Positions 1-10,252 are shown, counted from the stretch's first letter. The stretch is DNA of 17,190 bases from DASRHY01 sp046765875 (GCA_046765875.1 JBKPSJ010000216.1:1-17190), one strand, 5' to 3'. Notes: generated by a model from the letters alone, not told the origin. Translations and numbers: made by a program.

Positions 1-1176
1 AAGCTCCTCTTCCTGTCTGGACGGCAGGAACATGGTGACCACCGCTATCGCTGCGACCACCCCGGCGGCTATCAGCAGCCAGGTGCGGTTGAACGAGGCC
101 TCCCGGCCGATCGCGCGCACCGTGGCGACCAGGACGATCCAGCCCACCGAGATCGGGATCAGCACCTTCCAGCCGAACTCCATGAACTGGTCGTACCGCA
201 GCCGCGGCAGCGTCCCGCGCAGCCAGATGTAGAAGAAGATGAACAGCATCATCTTGCCGACGAACCACAGCACCGGCCAGAACCCCTCGTCCGCGCCGTC
301 CCACAGCGACAGCGGCCAGGGTGCGTGCCAGCCACCGAGGAACAGCGTCGTCGCCAGCGCCGACACCGTCGCCATGTTGATGTACTCGGCGAGGAAGAAC
401 ATCGCGTACTTCATCGACGAGTACTCGGTCAGGAAGCCGGCAACCAGTTCGCCCTCGGCCTCGGGCAGGTCGAACGGCGCCCGGTTGGTCTCACCGACCA
501 TCGAGATCACGTAGATCACGAACGAGGGGAACAGCAGGACCGCGTACCAGCCCGGGATCGGGATGTGCGCGCCGAGGACGTTCACGTGCTGCGCGTCGGC
601 CTGCGCCGCGACGATCTCCGAGGTCGACATCGAACCGGCGAACAGGAACACCGCGACCAGCGCGAGCCCCATCCCGACCTCGTAGGAGATCATCTGCGCG
701 CTCGAGCGCAGCCCGCCCAGCAGCGAGTACGTCGAGTTGGACGACCAGCCGCCCAGCACGATGCCGTAGATCCCGATCGAGGCCACCGCGAGCACGTACA
801 GCACCGACACCGGCAGATCGGTGAGCTGCAGATGCGTCTTGGTGTCGGTGAACGGGATGGTCACCTCGGGCCCGAACGGGATCACCGCGAAGGCCATGAA
901 CGCCGGGATCGACACGATCACCGGCGCCGCGACGAAGACCAGCCGGTCCACCGCGCGCGGCGTCAGGTCTTCCTTGAACATCAGCTTCATGCCGTCGGCC
1001 AGCGACTGCAGCAGACCGAACGGGCCGTGCACGTTCGGGCCGACCCGGTGCTGCATCCGGGCCACCACCCGGCGCTCGAACCAGATGTTGAACAGCGTGA
1101 GCACGACCAGGAAGACGAAGATCACCAGGATCTTGATGAGCACGACCCACCACGGGTCGCCGCCGAAGCCGGGCAT
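1..1176 (-). CDS. nuoH: NADH-quinone oxidoreductase subunit H (NuoH), 3' end cut by window edge
   Basis: This is the membrane subunit of complex I that joins the peripheral arm to the proton-pumping arm and forms part of the quinone chamber. The reading frame is open for 392 codons to the window edge with no stop, so the C-terminus is missing. Translation shows a first membrane helix (about residues 11-32) and the conserved block RVGPNVHGPFGLLQSLADG (44-62). The family hallmark ETNRAPFDLPEAEGELVAGF is at 229-248, and several further hydrophobic helices lie at about 80-100, 124-144, 165-182, 209-227, 258-281, 300-318, 337-354 and 366-384. The ATG shares one base with the nuoG stop (TGATG) and has a GGAGG ribosome site six bases upstream, so translation is probably coupled to nuoG. 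nuoI-N presumably follow outside the window. Confidence 0.96.
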   Translation of the reverse strand, partial: MPGFGGDPWWVVLIKILVIFVFLVVLTLFNIWFERRVVARMQHRVGPNVHGPFGLLQSLADGMKLMFKEDLTPRAVDRLVFVAAPVIVSIPAFMAFAVIPFGPEVTIPFTDTKTHLQLTDLPVSVLYVLAVASIGIYGIVLGGWSSNSTYSLLGGLRSSAQMISYEVGMGLALVAVFLFAGSMSTSEIVAAQADAQHVNVLGAHIPIPGWYAVLLFPSFVIYVISMVGETNRAPFDLPEAEGELVAGFLTEYSSMKYAMFFLAEYINMATVSALATTLFLGGWHAPWPLSLWDGADEGFWPVLWFVGKMMLFIFFYIWLRGTLPRLRYDQFMEFGWKVLIPISVGWIVLVATVRAIGREASFNRTWLLIAAGVVAAIAVVTMFLPSRQEEEL

Positions 1177-3556
1177 CAGTTCCCTCCGGAGGAGATCGTC
1201 ACGCTCGATCCGTGGACGGCCCGCAACGCCCGCCGGACGTGCGAGCCGGGCGAGTTCGTCGGCAGCCACACGACGTTGTCCGGCATCCCCGCCGTGATCG
1301 CCACCGGCAGCTCGACCGAGCCGGCCGCGGACGACACCACCAGCGGGTCGCCGTCCGCGACACCCGCTGACGCGGCCGCGTTCGCCGAGATCCGGACCAC
1401 CGGCTTCTTCGCCGTCGCCAGCAGGTATGGCTCGCCGTCGTTGCCGCGGCTGTCGTCGATCAGCAGCCGCCAGGTCGCCAGCTTGGCCGACTCGTCGAGC
1501 GGCACCGCGGCGACGTTCGGTACGCCGGCCCGGTCGCCGTCCCAGCTGCCGAGCTGGTCCAGTTCGGCCTTCGCCTGCGCCGCATGGCTGAAGCCCAGCG
1601 GCGTGCCGATCTCGTCGGCCAGCGCGGCCAGTACGCGCAGGTCGGGCATGGCGGCCGGGACGGTCAGCACCAGCGGGAACGGCCGCTCGCGGCCCTCCCA
1701 GTTCAGGAACGTGCCGCTCTTCTCGGCCGGCGGCACCACCGGAAGCACGACGTCGGCGTGCTCGGTGACGTGCGACCGGCGGATCTCGAGGCTGAGCACG
1801 AACGGCGCCGCCTCCAGCGCGGCGACCGCGGCCTGCGGATCCGGCAGGTCGTCGACCTCGACACCGGCCACCACCAGAGCACCGAGTCCGGCCGCACCGG
1901 CCAGGATCTCGCTCAGGTCGCGGCCGGTGCGCACCGGCAGGTTGTCGGTGCCCCAGGCGGCCTGCATGTCGACCCGTGCGGCCGGGTCGTGGACCTGGCG
2001 GCCACCGGGCAACAGGTTCGGCAGGCAGCCCGCCTCGAGCGCACCACGGTCACCGGCCCGTCTCGGGATCCACGCCAGCTTCGCGCCGGTCGCGGTGGCC
2101 AGCCGGGCGGCCGCGGTCAGCGCGCCGGGGACCGACGCCAGCCGCTCGCCCGCGATGATCACCGAGCTGGCGTCCAGCGGTACGTCGAGGGTGTTCAGCG
2201 CCTGTGCCTCGCCGCCTGGCACCGCGCTGATCAGCGAGCCGGACAGCTTGTCGACACCGCGCGAGGCGTACGCCGCGATCGTGTACACCCGGGTGCCGTG
2301 CTTGCGAACCGCCTTGCGCAGCCGCAGGAAGACCGTCGGCGCCTCCTCCTCGGGCTCGAACCCGGCCATCAGCACACTGCTCGCGTGCTCAAGGTCGGCG
2401 TACGTCGTACCAAGCCCCCGGCCGGCGACGACCGCGGCGAGGAAGTCGGCCTCCTCCTGCGAGTGCGGCCGGGCCCGGAAGTCGATGTCGTTGGTGCCGA
2501 GCACGGTGCGGGCGAACTTGGAGTATCCGTACGCGTCCTCCAGCGTCAGCCGGCCGCCGGTCAGCACCGCGGCGTTACCGTGTACCTCCCTCAGCCTGGC
2601 CGCGGCGACGCCGAGCGCCTCGGCCCACGAGGCCGGCCGCAGTTCGCCGTCCTCGCGGATCAGCGGATGGGTGATTCGGTCGCCGGTGTAGGCGGACACG
2701 AACGCGAACCGGTCGCGGTCGGAGATCCATTCCTCGTTCACGGCGGGCTCGTCGCCGGCCAGCCGGCGCATCACCTTGCCGCGCCGGTGGTCGGCCCGGA
2801 TCGCGGCGCCGCAGGCGTCGTGCTCGGCGATCGTCGGGACCGAGACCAGGTCGAACGGCCGGGACCGGAACCGGTACGCCGCGCTCGTCAGCGCACCGAC
2901 CGGGCAGATCTGGATGGTGTTGCCGGCGAAGTAGCTGTCGAACGGGTGCTGCTCGTAGATCCCGACCTGCTGCAGCGCGCCCCGCTCGAGCAACTCGATG
3001 AACGGGTCACCCGCGATCTGCTGGGAGAACCGCGTGCAGCGTGCGCACAGCACGCACCGCTCCCGGTCAAGCAGCACCTGTGCGGAGATCTTGATCGGCT
3101 TGGGGTAGGTGCGCTTGGTCTCGGTGAACCGGGACTCGCCGCGGCCATTGGTCATCGCCTGGTTCTGCAACGGGCACTCTCCGCCCTTGTCGCAGACCGG
3201 GCAGTCCAGCGGATGGTTGATCAGCAGGAACTCCATCTGACCGTGCTGCGCCTTGTCGGCGACCGGCGAGGTCAGCTGGGTCCGGATCACCATGCCGTCG
3301 GCGACGGTCAGCGTGCAGGATGCCTGTGGCTTGGGCATCCCGCGACCGTTGCCCGCGTCAACGACCTCGACCAGGCACTGCCGGCAGGCGCCGACCGGGT
3401 CAAGCAGCGGATGGTCGCAGAACCGCGGGATCTGGATCCCGATCTGCTCCGCGGCCCGGATCGCCAGGGTGTCCTTGGGTACCTTCACCTCGACGTCGTC
3501 GATGGTGACGGTCACCAGGTTGGTGCCTTCCAGTGATCCGGCAGTTGCTTCGACTG

Positions 3557-3560
<4 letters not shown>
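1176..3560 (-). CDS. nuoG: NADH-quinone oxidoreductase subunit G (NuoG), lacking N7 cluster ligands
   Basis: This 794-residue peripheral-arm subunit carries electrons from NuoE/F towards NuoI/B. N-terminal Fe-S ligands are clear: a 2Fe-2S set at C48, C59, C62 and C82 (N1b); the H-x3-C-x2-C-x5-C set H116, C120, C123, C129 (N5); and C169, C172, C175 with C219 (N4). A molybdopterin-oxidoreductase-like region follows, and the C-terminus (about 690-790) resembles a molydopterin-binding domain. From memory of actinobacterial homologues, an optional N7 4Fe-4S cluster should have cysteines at positions matching 245, 248, 252 and 280. Here they read Ala, Asp, Ala and Ser, with one displaced Cys at 250. 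The ATG overlaps the nuoF stop by four bases (ATGA), and GGAG lies seven bases upstream. The rest of the subunit looks intact, so it should work; N7 is off the main electron path. Confidence 0.97.
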
Positions 3561-4863
<1,303 letters not shown>

Positions 4864-4867
<4 letters not shown>

Positions 4868-5673
4868 CTGGACTCCTTCCGCTCGTCGTCACCGTGGACC
4901 GACTGGGACTCGCGGCCCGGGTGGTCCTGCGGCCGCGGGCCGGGCTGCGACTCGACCGAAGCCGGCGCGTTCCCGTTCCCGTTCGGGCCGGGTGCCGTCC
5001 AGCCGTTCGTGCGGGCGAGCCGCAGGCCCTCCAGGGTGGCGCGGCCACCGGCGGGGCCCTCGTCGGCGCGGCCGTCGGGGAAGCCGGCGAGCAGCCGCTC
5101 GGCCTCCCGCCAGGTGCAGATGGTCGCACCGCGCGGCGACTTCACCTCGGCACCGTCGCGCAGGTTGTCGACCAGGTCGACCGCCGACTCCGGGGTCATG
5201 TCGTCGAAGAACTCCCAGTTCACCGTCATCACCGGCGCGTAGTCGCACGCGGCGTTGCACTCGATGTGCTCGAGGGTGATCTTGCCGTCCTCGGTGGTCT
5301 CGTCGTTACCGACGTCCAGATGTTGCTTGAGCCGGTCGAAGATCGCGTCGCCGCCCATCACCGCGCACAGGGTGTTGGTGCACACGCCGACGTGGTAGTC
5401 GCCGACCGGGCGGCGCTTGTACATCGTGTAGAAGGTGGCCACCGCGGACACCTCGGCACCGGTCAGGCCGAGCACCTCGGCGCAGGCCTCGATGCCCTCC
5501 GGGGTGATTCGGCCCTCAACCGACTGCACCAGGTGCAGCATCGGCAGCAGTGCGGAGCGGCTCTGCGGGTACCGGCCCGCCAGCTCGCGCAACTCGGCCA
5601 TCGTCTGCTCGGAGATCGCGGAGTCCCCGGTGCTGTACGGAACAACGGTTGACTCTGACATTGACTCAGCCAT
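4864..5673 (-). CDS. nuoE: NADH-quinone oxidoreductase subunit E (NuoE) with long polar C-terminal tail
   Basis: This 269-residue thioredoxin-fold subunit carries the 2Fe-2S cluster N1a beside the FMN of NuoF. Ligands are C98 and C103 in GVCTNTLC, and C139 and C143 in IECNAACDYAP. The N-terminal helical part (25-85) matches the family. The conserved core ends near residue 195. The last 60 or so residues are rich in Gly, Pro, Asn, Gln and charged residues and look disordered; such tails occur in some actinobacterial NuoE proteins. I chose the first ATG, three bases after the nuoD stop, with GGAG about 14 bases upstream; a second in-frame Met four codons later is also possible. The stop overlaps the nuoF start. 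Confidence 0.96.
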
Positions 5674-5676
5674 TGG

Positions 5677-7014
5677 TCAGCGGTCCACTCCACCCATCAC
5701 GGGATCGAGGCTGGCGACGGCGACGATGACGTCGGCGACCATGGCACCCTCGCACATGATCGGCATCGCCTGCAGGTTTGCGAACGACGGGTCGCGGAAA
5801 TGCGCCCGGTACGGCCGGGTGCCGCCGTCGGACACGATGTGGCAGCCGAGCTCGCCGCGCGGCGACTCGATCGCCACGTAGGCCTGGCCGGCCGGCACCC
5901 GGAAGCCCTCGGTGACCAGCTTGAAGTGATGGATCAGGGCTTCCATCGACTCGCCCATGATGTGCTTGATGTGGTCCAGCGAGTTGCCCATACCGTCGTT
6001 GCCGACGGCAAGCTGGCTCGGCCAGCCGATCTTCTTGTCGGCCACCATCACCGGCGCGCCCTCCATCTTGGCCAGCCGGTCCGCACACTGCTCGATGATC
6101 TTGAGCGACTCGTACATCTCGTTGAGCCGGATCCGGAACCGGCCGTAGGAGTCCGCGCTGTCCCAGGTCTGCACCTCGAAGTCGTAGCTCTCGTACCCGC
6201 AGTACGGCTGCGACTTGCGCAGGTCGTGGGCATACCCGGTCGCACGCAGCGGCGGGCCTGAGATGCCCAGCGCCATGCAGCCGGCCAGGTCCAGGTAGCC
6301 GACGCGCTGCAGCCGATGCTTGAAGATCGGGTTGGCGTTGCACAGCTCGGCGTACTCGACGAGGTGCTTCTTCATCCACACGATGTAGTCGCGGATCTTG
6401 TCCAGCGCGCCCGGCGGCAGGTCTTGGGCGACCCCGCCCGGCCGGATGAATGCATGGTTCATCCGCAGCCCGGTGATCAGCTCGAACACATCGAGCGTCA
6501 TCTCGCGCTCGCGGAACCCGATCGTCATCACGGTCAGTGCGCCGATCTCCATCCCGCCGGTGGCGATACAGACCAGGTGGCTGGAGATCCGGTTCAGCTC
6601 CATCAGGAGCACCCGCATCACATTGGCCTTCTCCGGGACCTCGGCCTCGATCCCCAGCAGCCGCTCCACGGCCATGCAGTACGCGGCCTCGTTGTAGAAC
6701 GGCGTCAGGTAGTCCATCCGGGTGCAGAACGTGACGCCCTGCGTCCAGTTGCGGAACTCCATGTTCTTCTCGATGCCGGTGTGCAGGTAGCCGATCCCGC
6801 AGCGGGCCTCGGTCACCGTCTCGCCGTCGAGTTCGAGGATGAGCCGGAGCACACCGTGCGTGGACGGGTGCTGCGGGCCCATGTTGACGACGACCCGCTC
6901 CTGGTTCTCCTCGGTGACGCCGGCCACGACCGAATCCCAGTCCTGCCCGGTGACGGTGAAGACCTTGCCCTCGGTGGTGTCGCGTACGCCCGCGTAAGGG
7001 TCTGTGGCAGTCAT
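5677..7014 (-). CDS. nuoD: NADH-quinone oxidoreductase subunit D (NuoD)
   Basis: This 445-residue, 49-kDa-type subunit forms the menaquinone head-group site together with NuoB. The motif GPQHPSTHGV at residues 46-55 supplies H53, and Y102 in MDYLTPF is the other head-group residue. Their 49-residue spacing equals that of the His38/Tyr87 pair known in Thermus Nqo4. Other family signatures are TGIEKNMEFR (79-88) and the C-terminal block ESPRGELGCHIVSDG, with the family-typical end DPVMGGVDR. It is a separate gene, not fused to nuoC as in E. coli. The ATG shares one base with the nuoC stop (TGATG), and a GGAGG lies about 11 bases upstream. Only three bases separate its stop from nuoE. Confidence 0.98.
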   Translation of the reverse strand: MTATDPYAGVRDTTEGKVFTVTGQDWDSVVAGVTEENQERVVVNMGPQHPSTHGVLRLILELDGETVTEARCGIGYLHTGIEKNMEFRNWTQGVTFCTRMDYLTPFYNEAAYCMAVERLLGIEAEVPEKANVMRVLLMELNRISSHLVCIATGGMEIGALTVMTIGFREREMTLDVFELITGLRMNHAFIRPGGVAQDLPPGALDKIRDYIVWMKKHLVEYAELCNANPIFKHRLQRVGYLDLAGCMALGISGPPLRATGYAHDLRKSQPYCGYESYDFEVQTWDSADSYGRFRIRLNEMYESLKIIEQCADRLAKMEGAPVMVADKKIGWPSQLAVGNDGMGNSLDHIKHIMGESMEALIHHFKLVTEGFRVPAGQAYVAIESPRGELGCHIVSDGGTRPYRAHFRDPSFANLQAMPIMCEGAMVADVIVAVASLDPVMGGVDR

Positions 7015-7724
7015 CAGTTGTACGACCTCCGGGTGTCGGGCGGCGGGATGGTGGCGCCCTTGTACTCGACGTCGATGCCGCCGAGCGGATAGTCCTTGCG
7101 TTGCGGGTGGCCGGGCCAGTCGTCCGGCATCTGGATCCGGGTCAGCGCGGGGTGGCCGTCGAAGATGATCCCGAAGAAGTCGTAGGTCTCGCGCTCGTGC
7201 CAGTCATTGGCCGGGTACACCGACACCACCGACGGGATGTGCGGATCGGCGTCCGGCGCGGACACCTCCAGCCGGACACGGCGGTTGTGGGTGATCGACA
7301 GCAGGTGGTAAACGGCGTGCAGTTCACGACCCGTCTCGTGCGGGTAGTGCACACCGCTGACGCCCGAGCAGAACTCGAACCGCAGCGCCTCGTCGTCACG
7401 CAGGTGCCGGCAGACCTCGACCAGCCGCTCGCGCTTGACGTGGAACGTGATCTCGCCGCGGTCGACCACGACCTTCTCGATCGCGTCGTCGCCGACCAGG
7501 TTCTCCATCCGCTCGGCCACCGCGTCGTACCAGCCGCCGTACGGCTTGGCCGACGCGCCGGGGAGCTGGACCTCGCGGCGCAGACCGCCGTAACCGGAGG
7601 TGTCGCCGCTGCCGCCGACGCCGAACATGCCGCGACGGCGGTCGACCACCTCGGCCGGCGGGGGCTGGACGATGTCGCCGCCCGGTGCGGACGCCGGCAG
7701 GTTCTCGGGCTGGTGCTGGCTCAC
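7014..7724 (-). CDS. nuoC: NADH-quinone oxidoreductase subunit C (NuoC)
   Basis: This 236-residue, 30-kDa-type subunit of the peripheral arm packs against NuoD. The signature HERETYDFFGIIFDGHPALTRI and the end block DDWPGHPQRKDYPLGG are diagnostic. The first 50 or so residues form a Gly/Pro-rich extension seen in other actinobacterial NuoC proteins. The frame stays open far upstream inside nuoB, but I place the start at the GTG at 7722-7724. That gives MSQHQPEN, overlaps the nuoB stop by four bases (GTGA) and has an AAGGGG ribosome site about eight bases upstream; the upstream part is only the nuoB gene read in another frame. Confidence 0.95.
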   Translation of the reverse strand: MSQHQPENLPASAPGGDIVQPPPAEVVDRRRGMFGVGGSGDTSGYGGLRREVQLPGASAKPYGGWYDAVAERMENLVGDDAIEKVVVDRGEITFHVKRERLVEVCRHLRDDEALRFEFCSGVSGVHYPHETGRELHAVYHLLSITHNRRVRLEVSAPDADPHIPSVVSVYPANDWHERETYDFFGIIFDGHPALTRIQMPDDWPGHPQRKDYPLGGIDVEYKGATIPPPDTRRSYN

Positions 7725-8275
7725 CGGAGCAACCCCTTCATCTCCAGGGTCGGCGCCGCCTCGAGTGCGGCCTGCTCCTGCTCGGCCTCCAGCGCCTTGC
7801 GATTCGATCCGAGCTTGGAGTGCCGGATGTCGTCGTGCAGCTTGAGAATCGCGTCCAGCAGCATCTCCGGCCGCGGCGGACAGCCGGGCAGATACATGTC
7901 CACCGGCACGACATGGTCGACGCCCTGCACGACGGCGTAGTTGTTGAACATGCCGCCGGACGAGGCGCACACGCCCATCGCCAGCACCCACTTCGGGTTG
8001 GCCATCTGGTCGTAGATCTGGCGCAGCACCGGCGCCATCTTCTGGCTGACCCGGCCGGCAACGATCATCAGATCGGCCTGCCGCGGCGACGCGCGGAACA
8101 CCTCCATGCCGAACCGGGAGATGTCGTACCGGGGCGCACCCACGGTCATCATCTCGATCGCACAGCAGGCCAGGCCGAAGGTTGCCGGCCACAACGAGGC
8201 CTTGCGCATGTACCCCGCAAGTCCCTCGACGGTGGTCAGCAGCAACCCGGCGGGGAGCTTCTCCTCAACACCCAT
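7721..8275 (-). CDS. nuoB: NADH-quinone oxidoreductase subunit B (NuoB), cluster N2
   Basis: This 184-residue subunit carries the terminal 4Fe-4S cluster N2, which hands electrons to menaquinone. The unusual ligand set of the family is complete: adjacent C37 and C38 in GLACCAIEMM, C103 in MGVCASSGGMF and C132 in PGCPPRPE. The C-terminal 30 residues are charged and alanine-rich beyond the conserved core. The ATG lies three bases after the nuoA stop, and the stop is overlapped by the nuoC GTG. Length is normal for an actinobacterial NuoB. Confidence 0.98.
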   Translation of the reverse strand: MGVEEKLPAGLLLTTVEGLAGYMRKASLWPATFGLACCAIEMMTVGAPRYDISRFGMEVFRASPRQADLMIVAGRVSQKMAPVLRQIYDQMANPKWVLAMGVCASSGGMFNNYAVVQGVDHVVPVDMYLPGCPPRPEMLLDAILKLHDDIRHSKLGSNRKALEAEQEQAALEAAPTLEMKGLLR

Positions 8276-8278
8276 CGA

Positions 8279-8638
8279 TCAATCCCATTCCAAACCGCCG
8301 CGCCGCCACACGTAGGCGTACGCGATGAACACGGTCACGATGAAGAGCACCATCTCCACCAGCCCGAACAGCGCCATCTGGTCGAAGGCGACCGCCCACG
8401 GATAGAGGAAGATGATCTCGATGTCGAACACGATGAACAGCATCGCGGTGATGTAGTACTTCACCGGGAACCGGCCGCCGCCGACCGGTTGCGGTGTGGG
8501 CTCGATGCCGCACTCGTACGAGTCGAGCTTGGCCCGGTTGTAGCGCTTCGGGCCGACCAGCGCGCTGGTGACCAGCGTGCCCGCGACGAAGATCGCCGCC
8601 AGGATCATCAGGCCGATGATCGGTACGTAAGGGTGCAC
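8279..8638 (-). CDS. nuoA: NADH-quinone oxidoreductase subunit A (NuoA)
   Basis: This 119-residue membrane subunit has three predicted helices (about 6-28, 62-80 and 88-111). The loop with the family signature SYECGIEP (40-47), which lines the quinone chamber, is present, as is FDIEIIFLYPW (71-81). The start is GTG, preceded by the strong purine tract GAGGAGGGAG about seven bases upstream, which is the best ribosome site in the operon. It is the first gene of the nuo run. The 110 bases separating it from the upstream same-strand gene leave room for a promoter, though I see no clear -10/-35 pair. Confidence 0.97.
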   Translation of the reverse strand: MHPYVPIIGLMILAAIFVAGTLVTSALVGPKRYNRAKLDSYECGIEPTPQPVGGGRFPVKYYITAMLFIVFDIEIIFLYPWAVAFDQMALFGLVEMVLFIVTVFIAYAYVWRRGGLEWD

Positions 8639-8748
8639 GGTCGCGCTCCCTCCTCACTTCCCTGACTGCTGCGTCGAGTGCTTTCGTACCAGTACCGCTG
8701 TGCTGCTGTCTCGTTAGGGGGCTCTGTGGCGGGCCGCACCGGCGTGGC
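8639..8748 (-). other. Leader region between the menJ-like gene and nuoA
   Basis: These 110 bases lie between the reductase stop and the nuoA GTG, on the same strand. The nuoA end holds a strong ribosome site (GAGGAGGGAG, about 8645-8654). A GGTAC pentamer occurs twice near 8686-8696. An imperfect GC-rich inverted repeat follows the reductase stop (about 8727-8745) but has no T-run. I cannot identify a convincing promoter, so the nuo operon may be read from here or through from menG and the reductase gene. Confidence 0.4.
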
Positions 8749-10077
8749 TCAGGCCGCGGGTACGACCTTGCAGAGCCCGTTGATCACCCGGTCCATCGCG
8801 TCCCCGCCGCGCGGGTCGGTCAGGTTCGCGAGCAACTTGAGGGTGAACTTCATCAGCGTGGTGCGGGGCAGGCCGTACTTCGTGGCCACCTTCATCACGT
8901 TCGGGTTCCCGATCAGCTTCACGAAGACCCGGCCCAGCGTGTAGTAGCCGCCGTAGGTCTCCTTGAGCACCTTCGGGTACGCCGCCAGCGCGCGCTCGCG
9001 CTGTGCGGCCGGCCGGGCCAGCGCCTGGACCGCGACCTCGGCGGCGAGCTGGGCCGACTCCATCGCGTAGGCGATGCCCTCGCCGTTGAACGGGTTGACC
9101 ATGCCGCCGGCGTCGCCGAGCAGCATCAGTCCGCGGGTGTAGTGCGGCTGGCGGTTGAATCCCATCGGGAGCGCGGCACCGCGGACCGGCTGGGTCATGT
9201 TCTCGTCGCGGAAGCCCCACTCGGCCGGGGTGTGGTCGAGCCAGCGCTTGAGCAGGTCGGCGTAGTCGACCTTCCCGAAGGCCTCGGAGGTGTTCAGGAT
9301 GCCGAGACCGACGTTGGCCGTGCCGTCGCCCATCCCGAAGATCCAGCCGTAGCCTGGCAGCAGGTTGCTGCGGTGCGGCGGACCGTCCCACAGCTCCAGC
9401 CAGGACTCCAGGTGGTCGTCGATGTGCCGCGGGCTGCGGTAGTACGTCCGCACCGCGACACCCATCGGCCGGTCGTCGCGCTTGTGCAGCCCCATCGCGA
9501 TGCTCAGCCGGGTCGAGTTGCCGTCGGCGGCGAGCACCAGCGGCGCGTTGAAGACGACCTCGGCACCGGTACGGCGGCCGTTTTCGTCGACCGGCCGGGT
9601 CTTCACGCCGACGATGTGGCCGGTCCGCTCGTCGAGCACCGGGGCGGTGACATTGGTCCGCTCGTACAGCCGGGCGCCGGCCTTGACCGCCTGGCGGGCA
9701 AGCATGTCGTCGAAGTCGTAGCGGGTCCGGACCAGTCCGTAGTCGGGGAAGCTGGCCAGGTCCGGCCAGTCCAGCTCGAGCAGGTGGCTGCCGCCGTGAA
9801 TCCGCAGGCCGCGGTTGTGCAACCAGCCGGCCTCGGTGGAGGTGTCGATGCCCAGGGCTACCAGTTGCCTGGTCGCACGTGGGGTCAGCCCGTCGCCGCA
9901 GACCTTCTCGCGCGGGAACGCGGTCTTCTCCAGCAACGCGACGTCCAGCCCGGCGTTGGCCAGGTGGTACGCCGCGGTGGACCCGGCGGGCCCGGCGCCT
10001 ACGACGATGACGTCGGCCTGCTGCGTCCCCTGCTGCGTCCCCTGCTGAGTGTCCGCAGTCGACGCGTTCTCGGTCAT
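8749..10077 (-). CDS. menJ: FAD-dependent geranylgeranyl reductase family protein, probable menaquinone reductase MenJ-like
   Basis: This 442-residue flavoprotein has a Rossmann motif DVIVVGAGPAGS (22-33), the family motif KVCGDGLTPRA (58-68) and the second FAD motif GDAGGMVNPFNGEGIAYAME (321-340). The family saturates isoprenoid double bonds. Mycobacterial MenJ (Rv0561c) acts on the menaquinone tail, and the position beside menG and nuo makes that the likely role here; tails such as MK-9(H4) are common in these bacteria. A chlorophyll- or archaeal-lipid-type substrate is unlikely. The start is ATG at 10075-10077 behind GGGGAG. A GTG 24 codons upstream is also in frame, but it would place an inverted repeat inside the protein. 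Residues 11-20 are an odd QQGT repeat encoded by 12-bp tandem copies. Confidence 0.85.
   Translation of the reverse strand: MTENASTADTQQGTQQGTQQADVIVVGAGPAGSTAAYHLANAGLDVALLEKTAFPREKVCGDGLTPRATRQLVALGIDTSTEAGWLHNRGLRIHGGSHLLELDWPDLASFPDYGLVRTRYDFDDMLARQAVKAGARLYERTNVTAPVLDERTGHIVGVKTRPVDENGRRTGAEVVFNAPLVLAADGNSTRLSIAMGLHKRDDRPMGVAVRTYYRSPRHIDDHLESWLELWDGPPHRSNLLPGYGWIFGMGDGTANVGLGILNTSEAFGKVDYADLLKRWLDHTPAEWGFRDENMTQPVRGAALPMGFNRQPHYTRGLMLLGDAGGMVNPFNGEGIAYAMESAQLAAEVAVQALARPAAQRERALAAYPKVLKETYGGYYTLGRVFVKLIGNPNVMKVATKYGLPRTTLMKFTLKLLANLTDPRGGDAMDRVINGLCKVVPAA
10018..10047 (-). repeat. 12-bp tandem repeat encoding a Gln-rich linker
   Basis: CAGCAGGGGACG occurs twice in tandem, followed by a third partial copy CAGCAG. 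It encodes QQGTQQGTQQ just before the flavin-binding strand of the reductase. Perfect repetition at DNA level suggests recent slippage, so copy number may differ between strains. Confidence 0.85.
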
Positions 10078-10252
10078 CTCTCCCCGGCCTGACAGTGGTC
10101 GTATGCCGCTTCGTGCCGCCGGCGCTCGTGAACTCGTGAAGAAATTCACGAACCCCGGTCAGAGCACAGTCTAGGACCGTCGTCCGACGACCGGTAACCG
10201 CCCCCGAAGCCCTTGCCCGCAAGGCATTTACACCCCTGCGATGTTGCGAAAT
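10078..10252 (-). promoter_or_regulatory. menG-menJ intergenic region with candidate promoter and operator-like repeats
   Basis: Reading on the minus strand after the menG stop, there is a short hairpin CCTTGC-GG-GCAAGG (about 10211-10224) without a T-run. A possible -10 box TAGACT (10168-10173) has a weak TTACCG -35 eighteen bases upstream. Just downstream lies an inverted repeat, TCGTGAA-gaaa-TTCACGA on the plus strand (10134-10151), plus a second direct copy of CTCGTGAA (10125-10132). An arrangement of half-sites between a promoter and a start codon is typical of a repressor site. The function is inference only. Confidence 0.35.

Noticed and set aside
325..2691. Long plus-strand open frame of 788 codons over nuoH and nuoG
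   Set aside because: It is rich in Arg, His, Asp and Gly with no family match that I recognise, and it lies opposite well-conserved genes. Such frames are expected opposite GC-rich coding DNA.
7725..8192. Upstream extension of nuoC into nuoB
   Set aside because: The extra residues are the nuoB gene in another frame. The GTG at 7724 overlaps the nuoB stop and has its own ribosome site.
10078..10149. GTG-started 24-residue extension of the MenJ-like protein
   Set aside because: The ATG at 10077 has a GGGGAG site, and the extension covers the inverted repeat and does not resemble the family.
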